Part shown: positions 11,642-23,864 of the stretch, piece by piece
Position numbering within the stretch: the first letter of the stretch is position 1
Layout: every line of letters starts with the position of its first letter
Origin: Mercurialis annua
Taxonomy: Eukaryota; Streptophyta; Magnoliopsida; Malpighiales; Euphorbiaceae
DNA length: 64,000 bases
Assembly (NCBI RefSeq): GCF_937616625.2
Contig: NC_065574.1
Coordinates: forward strand, 4,154,001 to 4,218,000
Reading direction: 5' to 3'
The notes under the pieces: model-generated
Told to the model about the DNA's origin: nothing
Seen by the model: only the letters and a program-made list of their open reading frames with translations
The model's database searches: none
Translations under genes and position numbers: made by a program

Positions 11642-11776
11642 AAATGTGTCGGCTGATGATGGTATGGAATGTTCGGTTTGTCTCGAAGGTATTGAGGTTA
11701 GTGAGCCGGCATTGACTCTGTCGGAACCATGCTTGTCCCCTTTGCCTGCTGAGTTGTAGGATTTGAATTCACTTTT
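11642..11776 (+). pseudogene. Broken third RING-H2 fragment
   Basis: It starts inside the RING exon (aatgtgtcggctgatgatgg, identical to copy A rather than B), runs through the first Cys pair, then jumps over most of the finger to 'gaaccatgcttgtcc' and 'cctgctgagttgtagg', the normal stop and 3' flank. The internal deletion removes the His residues. It has no start and no promoter, so it is a dead partial duplicate. Confidence 0.85.
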
Positions 11777-12257
11777 GAAAAGCATATGTAATTGTTTAAA
11801 TTGTGTTTTTTATATGAATTATAATTTGAATGCATTAATTTACTATTTTCAATCTCTTTTTCAAGTTCTTTTGAAAGTTTTAAGAAAATATGAGCCAAAC
11901 AGAGTGATACAAAATGAAAACGGGTGGAAAAGTGACTTGTAGTACTGGTTATTTAGTTCAGTTTCTGGTTATCGGTCCAGAAATTCACTATCAGAAAGTT
12001 ATTTAGTTTGGTTTTTGCAAAATAACCACTACATCAGATACATTATTCAACTCATACCGATTACTTATTTGTCCAAAGCAAGATTAGAAAAAAAAAACAC
12101 TGGGACCTGAAGATCATAAGATTGAAATTTCCACTAAGCAACAAAAAGTTGCACAATTGGTGATCATTCTGTAAAAAGATGTCCGCTATACAAATATCTA
12201 TTACAGCTTTCTTCAGACCATTTGCCTGTCCTAAAAGGAAACCGTAACTCTTCCTTC

Positions 12258-14677
12258 TCAACAGTCAAATATCCTCATCGAATTTCTGACTGCCTGTCGG
12301 CAGAGAGGACACTTCGGTGATACCTCACGTTCAACTGCTATTGCACAGAGTTGGCAACAAACAAGGTGACCGCATGGAATGAACGCAGAGCGTTTTCGCC
12401 TCATCAAGCAAATCACACACAGCTGTCCATCCGGTACATTATCTGTTTCATCCTCTGCATCAATCTGAGGGTCATCCGTATCGGTAAGAGAACGGTTTTG
12501 TTGTTCTCGTCGTACCTGTCTTTCTTGCCTCCATGCTTTAAATCTATTCCAATTCCTAAAAACAAATTGTGGATTATTGAATCAGATATTGATTAATGTG
12601 CATTCAATGAAGCAGTAAATTCTTATATTTATGGATTGATAAATGATTTCCTTCCATACCCGAGTTAAGATCTGATTCTATAAAACTAATTTCATCTCTT
12701 CTTTGAACTAGATGTTCATTTCAAAGCATATAAATCAGCACATACATTACATAAATTTCATGCAAAACATACCTCACTGCCGCATAGCCAAGAATGCAAA
12801 TTGCAGCTGATCCAAGAATTATACCGCTCCACAAAAGTACTTTTGCCCTCAAGGCAAGATGGTCTATCATTTGCTCCTTAGTCATGTTTGATCTGCAACA
12901 AAGTAGCCAAGGACATATTATAGCTGTATTTGCCAAATTATGTCATCGTTACACAAACATAAAACTACAAAGACGGATGTATTGAGAAGTGATTGCTACA
13001 ACATTTGCATATAAAACCCACATTCAAGCAAAATTGGACCAAGAATGCCAAAACCGAGACAAGCATAGAATAATATAAACAAAAAGACTATAATCTCAGC
13101 TTGCTTCTATAAAGTAAAACAAAAATTAATTAGATGATTAACCAACTATTTAGCGAATAATTATTAATGACCATCATTACAAGTGAAAGCAGCATCAAAT
13201 TCTATGAACTTCAATGCAAATCTAAATGTAATGGAACAAGGGAATGGATTTATCATCTTTAAGAAAACTTCAATGTCTAAAACAAGACCTACATACTGCT
13301 CTAGAAAACACCCACTTACAGAAAAAAGTGAAGATCCTTGCAAGATTTTATCTCAAGAGACCCATTGTTAGAACTGCAAACCCCAACAGCATTGATTTCT
13401 TTACCCAATGGTAGGATTTTCTCCTCATCAAGTAGGCCAACCTTTAAAGAGAGCAAATTATAAGTGCATCAGAAAGCTAAAAAAATCCCTCCAAACGCGG
13501 TATTAAAGGGACAATGGAAGGCAGTGTTCATGACATTAAATCAGCAAAGGACATTTCTAAGTAGCTTACAGGGTATTCATGACCAAAAAGTGCTTGAAGG
13601 AAAGTATAAGGCGAAGGATCAACAGGTTTCAATTGATGATAAACTGTTGTGAGAGGCAGAGGATGTGTCGAACCATCCATATTCACAAAAACATATTCGG
13701 ATTGAGGCCATCGAGCGTCTTCAACAAGAACGAAAGGAACCTGAACAGAGAACAAAGTTTGTCCTCACTGTCACATCCATCAAAATGATAAATTTGCATA
13801 GCAGTCAGCTTCCTTAAACGAACAAAAAAACATCTGAGCGACCAAATACATTGTCAAACAGTCAACAAACTAGCTAGACACATAGATAATGCGAAACCTC
13901 AATCAATTTCTGTTTTAAGCTCAATAAAGCCTAGCTAGCAATGTTCTGTAGAACTGGAATATCCCATATAAACTACTAACAATAAAGTAATCAATTTACC
14001 ATTCTCGACACAGTTGATTCTCGTTCTCTTCGACTTCTTGTAAGTATAGCTCGAAAATCGGCATTCCACCCAAATAAGCCCTTCCATTCATTGTAAATAC
14101 ACTTCATAAAAAAAAACAATATAAATGAAGACTTTTTTCCACTTTCAAAACTAATCATCAAATAACGAAATTGATACAATTATACAGTAAGCTAAATTGT
14201 TTAAGAAAATCAGTCACGAAACCCTAACTAAAACTAAACAATTTTAAATAAATTCAAGAATAAACATACAGTTTGAACTCTCTGTACAATAACCGCCTTA
14301 TCACCGGACTCATGAGCAACCAAAACACCATTAGGTCTAAAACTCTTCCAATTTCCATCAACGGATGATTTAGCCTCCACCTGTCCGCGCAAAATCACAA
14401 GCGTTTGACCTTTAACAAGATTATTCGAATTGTTCTCATCGGACGGCTGAGGAGGAGGAGGAAGTTCGAGGAGAGAGCGAAGATCGGAAACTTTAACGGT
14501 CGGGGCGTTTCTGATTTTTCGAAGAGCTTTGGAACGGGCAGTGTAATTAGTAAGTGATCGGACGGCTACAAACGCGAGTGTTACGCCGAGAAATGCTCCG
14601 TCGAAGGAGAGAGCTATTTGCGATAATACGGTGGCTATAGCTTGCTCGTGCGACGCTGATGATGCCATTTTTTTCAC
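12258..14677 (-). CDS. SPL2: SP1/SPL2-like membrane RING E3 ubiquitin ligase, six exons
   Basis: Exons on the minus strand: 14677-14270, 14101-14000, 13740-13570, 13441-13320, 12892-12773 and 12555-12258. All junctions are GT-AG and phases close to give 406 aa. The first Met could also be 14668 (MASS). A TM helix near residues 20-40 and another at about 286-306 flank a GIDE-type region, and a C3HC4 RING is at the C-terminus (C354, C357, C369, H371, C375, C378, C390, C393), followed by RNSMRIFDC. This is the layout of the plant SP1 family related to human MUL1/MAPL: a two-pass outer-membrane protein of plastid, peroxisome or mitochondrion with a cytosolic RING that ubiquitinates membrane proteins. 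The family match is clear throughout and no damage was seen. The exact Arabidopsis orthologue (SPL2 rather than SP1 or SPL1) is inferred from sequence memory and gene neighbourhood. Confidence 0.9.
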
Positions 14678-15016
14678 ATTTGTTCAGTTTTCCGGCGGTT
14701 GTGGTGGTCACGGTTTACAACAAGAGAAGAGGGAAAGAAAAAAAACTGCGGCGGTTTTGGTTAATGTGTAATACGTCGTCGTTTGAGGTTGGATAACTTT
14801 TTAGAGGATGTTAATGGCTTTAGCCCATTTGACTATGGACTAGACTAGGTGAAACCAAATGATCCGGATTTATTAAGTCGCAGGTTTAATTGTACCAAAA
14901 ACTTCTAAAACGAGTCATTTGATATTTCGTGTCAAGTTGAGGAGGTGAATTGATCCATTGTTCGATAAAGAATCTCGTATTGTGTTGTTTTTATACAAAT
15001 TATAGTTTCCAAAAAA

Positions 15017-15354
15017 GGCTGAATACATAGTTTAACCCCTGAACTTGTACCCTTTTACCCATCTAACCTCTAAACTTAACGTCTCACCTATCGAACCTCT
15101 GAACTTGTTAAATAATCCGATTTGACCCCTGAACTTGATAAAAACGTAAACATTGAACCCCTCCGTACACAATTTCTTCTAGAATGTTTCAAGTGACAGG
15201 TGGCACGGAGGGGTTCAATATTTACGTATTTATCAAGTTTAGAGGTTAAATCGAATTATTTAACAAGTTCAGAGGTTCGATAGGTGAGAAGTTAAGTTTA
15301 GAGGTTAGATGGGTAAAAGGGTACAAGTTCAGGGGTCAAACTATGTATTAAGCC
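15017..15354. mobile_element. Foldback MULE-type element, 338 bp
   Basis: It starts ggctgaatacatag and ends ctatgtattaagcc. The arms are near-complementary for about 150 bp, leaving only a short centre (around 15170-15190). It is flanked by the 10-bp direct repeat ttccaaaaaa (15007-15016 and 15355-15364), consistent with a 9-10 bp MULE target duplication. It has no ORF. Confidence 0.85.
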
Positions 15355-15364
15355 TTCCAAAAAA

Positions 15365-16077
15365 TGTATTCATGTTCTAAAAATAGAAATTAGCTTCTTG
15401 ATAAATTGTCTATGTTTTCATTTAAACATAAAGTATAATAATCGAATAATTTTTTAATGTACAAAATGTTTTGTTCGATAGGTTTTTTGTATTTAATTTC
15501 ATATGACTTGTCCCCAGCTACAACATCTTTGGAACCTTACTTAGTCTTTATACAATTATTTTTTCCTATTATAAGTCCCTCCATGGACAAAATTATATGC
15601 ATGTGTTTTAATTGCCGTTATCGCGAGTTTAAGAAGGACCCTTGAACAATATTGGTATAGTACAAGGACTTTTAAAACTAGAGTGGTATAATATAGGAAT
15701 TTCTATATGAATTTGATTATAATTTTTATACGAGTAAATTTTTGTACCGTTAGAATTTAACGGCGAGTGACTACATGCAGAGAATTCCGTCCCTAAAGGG
15801 ACTTAATAATCAGAAAAATAGTTATATAAAGGCTAAATAAGATGAAATTTAATATGAACGACCTACTGGAAAAAAACTCTGAAGAGCATATGAACACCAT
15901 AACAATGGTTAAACCGCAAAACTTATATTAATATGGAGTCTTAATTTAAGGAATCATTAATAGTTTTGAGTTACAATCTATCTAGGTATAAAGATATGTG
16001 AATTTTAGTATGTCAGACACCTTGTTTGATGAGACAAATCAAAGAACAAGGAAATTTGGCTAACAAGATAAATAATA
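15365..16077. other. Intergenic, nothing recognised
   Basis: AT-rich sequence between the foldback element and the Stowaway MITE. The short ORF at 15457-15645 has no domain and no coding bias that I can see. Confidence 0.5.
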
Positions 16078-16349
16078 CTCCCTCCGTCCCAATAGAGTTG
16101 TCCACTTTGCCTTTATCACACAGTTTAAGAAAAACAATTATTGTTCATGAGTTTTGCAAAATTTTCTTTACTTTTCTTGTCATACCCCTATTTAATATAG
16201 GGTCCACTTTCAATTTACTCATTAGTGAATTTTAAATAGGGGTGATATAGGAAAATTGAGTGTAAAAGTTAGTTATTTTTTGAAAGTGGACAAGTATTTT
16301 GGGACAAAAAAATTTCACAAAGTGGACAACTCTATTGGGACGGAGGGAG
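16078..16349. mobile_element. Stowaway-type MITE, copy 2
   Basis: The ends ctccctccgtcccaatagag / ctctattgggacggagggag are flanked by TA on both sides. Arms of about 40 bp are well matched (including 'ttgtccactttg'). It is 272 bp and non-coding. It is a different subfamily from copies 1 and 3, which share internal sequence with each other but not with this one. Confidence 0.9.
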
Positions 16350-16410
16350 TAGTAATTGATACACTTATATTTTACATGCTTAAAAATTACTAACAATTTG
16401 AGATTGAAAT

Positions 16411-18477
16411 TTACAGTAGAAGAAAAGATGTAATTAGCCTATTCAAAGCACGAGGGGATTCAATATTTACAGCATGTCCTGTGTCCTTTATTATTTCTAC
16501 CCTTGATTTTAATCCCAAATGCCTGCAATTACCAATAATTAAAAAACAAAAATGTGATTAATCCGTTTAAACTTTAAATTAGGCAAATTATTTAAATTAA
16601 GCAAAATGTAAGCTATACCTCTGTAATTGATAGGCCAAACATACTGGGAAAACATTGTCCTGATCACCCCATATTACCAGTGTTTCCTTCACCAAAATCA
16701 TAATATACCCATTATGCACGCATACATAAACAACTTACTACTTATAGTATTTCAGAAATCTAAACATTTATTAAATTTTAATTTAATTTTTCAATTTTTT
16801 CTGATTTAAATATGTATTTTTAATTCATATGATTAACGTGGCATGTGTTTATTTCGCATGTCGTGTGATCTTTACTCACACATTTGTCCTATCACAATTA
16901 CTTAATAATTTAAAATTTTAAATGCAAAAAATAAAATTTAAAATTTGATCTATTAATTAGTTTTAATATTGACGCTTTTAAAAACTCTTATGACATTGGA
17001 CAAAAATTCAAATGAATGTCACATGTACAAAATTAATCCAAAATACAAACACATCATCAAAAACAAACTCTTCTCACTAAAATTTAACAACTAGATTATA
17101 ATTGAAAAAAATAATCATGTCAAAATTAATAAATAGTAAAAAAAAAACTAAACTTTAGATAGTTTAGACCATTAAATCTATTAAGAAAAATTTAAAATAC
17201 TAATCAAATAAATAGCAAGTAAATATAGAATATTCTCCATGTTCCAATATAATTAAAAAGATTCATTTAAAAGTTTTAATTTAAAAGTTTTAATTTTTTT
17301 TCCGTCTTTAATTAATGTATTTTGTTAGAAAAAATTATAGCCACATATAATATATTTATTATAACATGAGAAATTAGTTTATTACTTCCAAAAATAACAC
17401 TTTTGACTTTACCGTTTAATTTTTTTTTTTTGTTATTTATCAAATTTAAGTAACTTTTTAAACTTAATATTTTAATAATAAAAATTATGAACAATTTGGA
17501 AATAACTTTTCCGTATCAGTATTTTTATAATTTTTTTAGCAAATAGTTGCATAAAAATCCCAAAATAATAATTTAAAAATTTATGAAATATACATGCAAC
17601 TATATATTTTCCACCTCTACATGCAAGTCAAAAATAGTTCGATAAAAACAAAGCATACCTGAGTCAGAATAGCGAGTTGCGAGTCTGGTTTTGTAGCCAA
17701 CAAGTACTCAACCAGCTCCATCTTCTCCTTCCTGTGATGATTTCCCATCGCATTAAGAAACTCCTGAAGAACAAAATCAGGAACCCATCTCAACGGCTTC
17801 CTTCTAAAAACTCCCAGCTTCACTAACAGCCGTAGATCTCGGGGATTATCCGGTACAAGCAACTCCTTCGCATCTCTCCCAATCTTCATCAGCATCTCCC
17901 TTTTTTCATCTTCATTATTCCACCCTACCCCACTCCCCACAATCACCAGCTTCTCCATCTCATCCTTCCCGCAAATCTCAGCCATCCGATACGCCACGTA
18001 ACCGCCATAGCTGAGTGAGTACGCCGAGTACTTACCCGCACCCAATCTCCTCAGCCCTTCTACTACACATTTTGCCTGAAACTCATCGGTTCGATCGGTC
18101 CGGTTCGAATAAGATTTCCCGAAGAACACTAAGTCAGGCATGTAGATGTTAAATTTGGTCGCTAGAAACCCTATTTGGTACAGAAACTGCCACCGCGCAT
18201 CGCCTCCGTAACCGTGGATCATGACTAAATTAGGGTTTTTGAACTTCCGGTGACGGGAAACCCAGAAATGCAGAGTGGTTTGATCGTCAATGTCGACTGT
18301 GATTGATGTAAGGCCGCATAGTTTGAAGAAAATAGAGAAGATGGCGTCGATTATAGCGAAAAATAATGAAGCTCGAGTGAGGGTAAAAATGTCGTTGAAG
18401 TGGAAGGTTTTGAGAAGGGTTAGTGGTGTTGTAAGGTAGAAGATGAAGAAGTGTAAGAAGGATTTTGATGAGAACAT
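16411..18477 (-). CDS. Alpha/beta-hydrolase fold protein, three exons (copy 1)
   Basis: Exons 18477-17659, 16686-16619 and 16522-16411 are joined at GT-AG sites and give 332 aa. A hydrophobic N-terminus (about residues 7-50) could anchor the protein in a membrane. The alpha/beta-hydrolase signature is complete: oxyanion motif HGYGG at 88-92, nucleophile elbow SLSYGG with Ser156, acid in WGDQD (Asp283, encoded by exon 2) and His312 in DTGHAVN (exon 3). The elbow has Ser in place of the first Gly of GxSxG, as in copy 2. It resembles plant monoacylglycerol-lipase/epoxide-hydrolase-like proteins, so an ester or lipid substrate is likely but unknown. Tandem copy 2 has the same 273-codon first exon, the same 68-bp second exon and the same phases. 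An intact, probably functional gene. Confidence 0.9.
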
Positions 18478-18533
18478 GGTGATGATGAAGGAGAAAATTT
18501 AGTGTTCAATGGAGAATTTGAGTGGCAAAAATG

Positions 18534-18545
18534 TTTATAAATATA
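18534..18545 (-). promoter_or_regulatory. Probable TATA box of hydrolase copy 1
   Basis: On the minus strand this reads tatatttataaa, about 57 bp before the ATG at 18477, a normal distance for a short plant leader. Confidence 0.45.
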
Positions 18546-18700
18546 GAGATGCAGTGAGGTTACACGTATGTTAGGGTTATGGTTAAAGTGAACACTTGGG
18601 ATTCTCAAGGGAAATGCACACTGTGGATTGTTTGCTGTTTTCAGATTCATATGTTGCATGTCAGTCGTATCATATTTTACAGTCACGGAACTGTAGACTT

Positions 18701-19169
18701 CTAAGAAGCACGGAAACTTCGACAAAGTTGCGTTTTCCGTTTCGGAAACGTTTCGGAAACCGGAAACTCTTGGACACCCATACGAAACGTTTCGGGCCGT
18801 TTCCGTAAATAATAAAAATTAAAAATTTGTAAAAAAAATAAAATTATTACCCACAAATAAAAAAATCTAACTAGTTACCTATAAATTTTACATTCGCATT
18901 GCCCACAATACATCAAATATACTTATTTGTATTGAATTATATTATATTTTTTTATATATTTATAAAATTTTAAATATTCAGTATATTATAATGAATTATT
19001 TTATTAATTATCATAAATATTTAGATAATATTTTTATAAATATATCCCTACATTTTTGTTATTTACACGTTTCCCCCACGTTTCGTGTCCTTCATTTTGA
19101 AAAATTTTCGTTTCCCCGTGTCCGTTTCGTATCGTTTCCGTTTCCCGTTTCCGTTTCCGTGCTATCTAG
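18701..19169. mobile_element. Non-autonomous hAT element rich in GGAAACG/CGTTTCC
   Basis: The terminal inverted repeats ctaagaagcacggaaac / gtttccgtgctatctag are flanked by a perfect 8-bp duplication gtagactt (18693-18700 and 19170-19177). About 100 bp at each end is dense in 'cgtttcgg' and 'gtttccg' words, which probably are transposase-binding subterminal repeats. The core is AT-rich with no ORF. It lies about 220 bp upstream of hydrolase copy 1, so it may affect that promoter. Confidence 0.9.
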
Positions 19170-19177
19170 GTAGACTT

Positions 19178-20261
19178 TAGTGTGGGTGAAGTTTTTCTTT
19201 GGCGGAAGATTTTTTTTTCTAAAATTTTGTACTTTGCAATTTTTTTTACTTATTAAAACGTTTTTCTTTTTTACTTAATCCTTGTTTTCTTACTTAGTTC
19301 TTAAGACATTTTTTTATTACTTAGTCAATGTTTTTCTTCATTTTTCTTTACTTTAATTCTTAAACATACAAAAGTTAAAAAGTGTTGTGCATTTTTCGTT
19401 AATAGATGGTGAACGAATATAAGAATATTTTTCAATTAAAAATATTAAAAGTCACGCTTACGAAGAAAGGAAATTAACATAAGAGAGTACATAGAGAAAG
19501 AAAAAAAGTTTACAATTAACGGACAAAACATTTCTAGACTTTTGTCTGTTTAAATACAAAATAAAAAAATAATAAAATATATGGATTAAATAAAAAAATA
19601 TCTCAAGGATAAAGTAAAGAAAATAGAATTACATTAATTTCGAATAGATTAATGCCTTTTCTTTTTTCATATTTTAGAGAAAATGTTGATGTTGTTCTAC
19701 TGTTTTTTTAATTTTGAGTAAATTACTCGGATGTCATCCACTTATGTCATTATTTATATTTTTTGTCTATTTTTTTTAAATCAATTGATATGTTTTTTAA
19801 ATTTTTTTTATTAATATTTTAATTCTTTCGTTCAATTATGGTGTTGGTAAATTAAGTTAAAAAAATTTAATTAAAAAATAAATTCCAATTAATCTTTGAA
19901 CTTACATTTTAGTTTGTATAAATAACAATTATATTAATATAAAATTTAATGATTCAATGATTTTAATTTAAATATTTATTAACATTTATTTTTTTGAAAA
20001 TAATTATTTTATTTGTATTTATTTTTAGTATAATTTTAGTATAATTTTAAAAGTAAAAAAATTAAAAAAATATAAGAAGAAAACAAATTAAATTGGATAT
20101 ATTAATCCATTGAATCTCATAAAATATATATTTATTTGTATTTGTATCAAATTAAATAAAAACTAAATTGATTTAGTTGACTAACATCAAAAATAAATTA
20201 AGGACTAAAATATTAACGAAAATAAAAATAAAAAATCATCATTTAATTTTTCAAAATGTAA

Positions 20262-20322
<61 letters not shown>

Positions 20323-21237
20323 AAAATAATTGAAGCTAAACAAATAGAACTAAATGCCTATAAAAATCTATGCATTAGCTAGAGTATATTTGAGCGATTT
20401 TTTCAAAAGTTCTAAAAAAGAAGAAATTTTTCCATTTTAATGTCTGAAACCCTGTATTTAATAACTATCATATTCGCTAAACATAATATAAAAATGCCAA
20501 AAACCAATTTTTTAAAAATTACAAACACAATTAAAAAAGGTAAAAATATATTGATTTATCATCTTACGAAAACATGCTTCCTTCCTCCACCTTATGTAAA
20601 CAGCATGCGACTTCTTCTTCATAAAAATGATGTTTATATTTTCAATTTTAAATTCATGATTGTTCAAAGTTTTTTCAGTTTAATTGAAGCATATTTAGAA
20701 ATGAAGCAATCCCAAAAAATTATATGGATATAAATAGTGCAAGAAACCTTTTCGTTTATATTTCATCGATAATTTTATCATGTAAATTTTGCATTATTTG
20801 TTTTATTTATATTTAAGTAGATCAATGCTAAAGTTAATTTTTAATTTCTGCATTTCGATACCATATTATAGTCTAACTTAGATTGTAAAAAAATTATTAA
20901 AAAATTTATATAAATTCGAAAATTAAATCTAAACCACATAAATCATATTCACGAGCAAAGATTAGATAATAAATATTAAGCTTGAACTTAACTCGAGCAG
21001 AATTTGAATTAGCATGTAAAAAACCAGACTCGCCAAATCTGCCCAAATTTGACTTTAAGAGGTGTAGTTCACATAAATTTAATAACTAAACATCAAGCCA
21101 AACTTATAATTAATGTTGAGTCTTAATTTAATAGTTTTTGAATAACAATTTCTATAAGTATAATGATATGTGACTTTCAGCATGCCAAATTACATGCTTG
21201 AAGAAAATTACAAACAACTTGAGTGTGAATTTTATAG
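19178..21237. other. AT-rich spacer between the hydrolase copies
   Basis: No gene is recognised. It holds the (TA)n tract at 20266-20310 and long poly-A/T-rich runs. The 97-codon ORF at 20440-20733 has low-complexity Lys/Ile/Asn-rich composition and no domain. Parts of 21060-21237 resemble 15900-16400, the 3' flank of the other hydrolase gene ('gtcttaattta', 'aagatgtaatta'), as expected for a tandem duplication. Confidence 0.55.
20266..20310. repeat. (TA)n microsatellite
   Basis: About 22 uninterrupted TA units followed by tgtatatata. A likely length-polymorphic site. Confidence 0.95.
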
Positions 21238-22857
21238 TTAAATAAAAGATGTAATTATCCTATTCAAAGCATGAGGCGATTCAACATTTACAGCATGTCC
21301 TATGTCCTTCATTATTTCTACTCTTGATTTTGATCCCAAATGCCTGCAATTTACCAATAATAATAAACATATGTGATTAATATGTTTAAACTTTAAATTA
21401 AATTAGACAAATTACTTATAATTAAGCAAAATGTAAGTTTTATACCTCTGCAGTTGATAGGCTAAACTTACTGGGAAAACATCGTCCTGATCACCCCATA
21501 CTAGCAGTGTTTCCTTCACCAAAATTACAATCCACCCATTATGCACACATACAACATTTTTGTTCTATCATAATAAATTACTAATTTATAATGTATTAAT
21601 GTCAAAATAAACATAAAAAATAGATATATTATTATTATTTAAAATTTACATTATTTTTAGAAACCTTATAAGGTAAGACAAAAAAATCAAAAAAATGTCA
21701 CATTTGTACAAAAGGAATCCAGCACGTCAACTACTTCACTAAATCAGTAGCAAATAAAATAAAAATACTCTTCTTTCTGTCCAAATCTAATTAAACAGCT
21801 TTTAAATATGAAATGATTTTTACTTGAATTATTTTTACCTTCTTCGGTTAATATACTTTACTAAAAAACTTATGAAAAAATATTACATATTGAATATAGG
21901 CATAATATCTTAAAAACCTCAATTTTATAACACCTTTTCGATCCTACCTGACGTTAAAATTTATCAATTTTACCCTATTTTGCATTTGTTTGTTTCAATT
22001 GTAACCTGAAATATAGAATTGACTAAAATTAAAATTACCTGAGTTAGAACGGCGAGTTCCGAGTCAGGTTTTTTAGCCAACAAGTACTCAACAAGCTCAA
22101 TCTTCTCCTTCCTATGATTGTTTCCCATCACATTAATGAACTCCTGAAGAATAAAATCAGGAATCCATCTCAACGGCTTCCCTTTATAAACTGCCAGCTT
22201 CACTAACAGCCGTAGATCTTTCGGATTATCTGGTACAAGCAGTTCCTTCGGATCTCTCCCAATCTTCCTCACTTTCTCCCTTTTTGCATCCTCATCATTC
22301 CACCCGACCCCACTGCTCACTATCACCAGCTTCTCCATCTCATCACTCCCGCACATCTCAGCCATCCGATACGCCACGTAACCTCCGTAGCTAATCGAGT
22401 ACACCGAGTACGTCCCCACACCCAATCTTCTCATCCCTTCTACCAAGCATTTAGCCTGAAACTCATCGGTTCGGCCAGACCGGTTTGAATACGATTTACC
22501 GAAGAACAATAAATCAGGCATGTAGAGGTTGAATTTGGTCGCTAGAAACCCGATTTGGTAGAGAAACTGCCACCGCGCGTCGCCTCCGTAGCCATGGATC
22601 ATGACTAAATTAGGTTTTTGAAACTTCCGGTGACGGGAAGTCCAGAAATGGAGAGTTGTTTGATCGTCAATGTCGATTGTAACCGATGTAAGGCCGCATA
22701 ATTGGAAGTAAATTGAAAATGAGGTGTCGATTATGGCGAAAACGATTGAGGAACGAGTGAGAGTGAAAATGTTGTTGATGAGGAAGCTTTTGAGAAGGAT
22801 TATTGCTGTTGAAAGGTAGATGATGAAGGAATGTAGGAATGATTTTGATGATGACAT
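21238..22857 (-). CDS. Alpha/beta-hydrolase fold protein, three exons (copy 2)
   Basis: Exons 22857-22039, 21513-21446 and 21343-21238 have GT-AG junctions and give 330 aa. The frame is open to an earlier ATG at 22998, but the Lys/Asn-rich extension has no counterpart in copy 1, whose start aligns with 22857 (MSSSKSFLHS against MFSSKSFLHF). The catalytic set matches copy 1: HGYGG at 88-92, SISYGG with Ser156, WGDQD with Asp283 and GHAVN with His312. The C-terminus is two residues shorter. Intron 1 is about 525 bp here against 972 bp in copy 1. The same alpha/beta-hydrolase activity is expected, substrate unknown. No disabling change was seen. Confidence 0.9.
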
Positions 22858-22998
22858 TGTTATGAATGAGTGAATTTGATCTCCAATGAGATTGTGAATG
22901 GAAACTAAATTATATAGATGATGAGATGCTAGAGATGAAGTGGCAATATTTTTATTTTTGTTTTTATTTTTAATTAGAGGTTTCGTCGAAGAGATCAA

Positions 22999-23827
22999 TT
23001 AGCTTTAGTCGTAAGTAGAAGCGAGACGTAATTAAAATTAATTAAAGTCTTGAAGTATAGCCACTCACAGACGGTTTTTTGCGTTTACTCTGGTTGGCAT
23101 CGATCATAAATGTAAATTTTTCTTTTAAAAAAGTCTCGATTTTAAGTTTCGTTTTGGTTTATCCGAAGAAATTTTTCATTAGAATTTTATTTCTTACAAT
23201 TCACCCTCTTACTAAATTTTCTGAATATGTCACTTGTTAGTTATATAAAAATTAAAAAATTAAAAATCATATTTCTTTAAAAAACAAATTGGAGCAAGTT
23301 TTTAAGATAAGAAAACGGAGAGCCAAGGCAATTATATAAAACTTATAACTTAAAAACTACTACATCTTTCAAAAATGAAATAAAGTTTAAGGAATAAAAA
23401 TGAGGCCTCTAGAGCCCTGTTTGGGCGTTGCTCTGGCTCCGCCCTTGGTCGTAAGATCGCCAAGGTTCGAAATAAATATTTTTAATATTAAAAGAATAAA
23501 GTTTTTTTATTAAGTTAGGGAATTTATGCGGCTTGGTTCGAATTAATCAGATTAATGACTCCAAATTTGGGATCATATTAGTACCAAAGTCAAATATTTA
23601 AAGAGATTTTTTTTAAAAGGGTAAATAAAGAGTTGATGCAGTGAGGTATAAGAATCATGTTTATGGTTGGAGAAAACACATGGGATTGTCTAAGTAAACA
23701 AGAGATGCAAATGAAAGAAACAAACCAAATATTGTTTGCTGTTTTCAGATTGTAGCTAATTGCTGCATATGCTGCATGTTAGTTGTATATTTTATTCGAG
23801 AGCAAATTACTTTAAATTCTCTGTATA

Positions 23828-23864
<37 letters not shown>

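Noticed and set aside
12351..12596. 81-codon plus-strand ORF
   Set aside because: It is the antisense of the last (RING) exon of the SPL2-like gene.
20440..20733. 97-codon ORF in the spacer
   Set aside because: Low-complexity composition, no domain, no promoter, and surrounded by simple AT-rich DNA.
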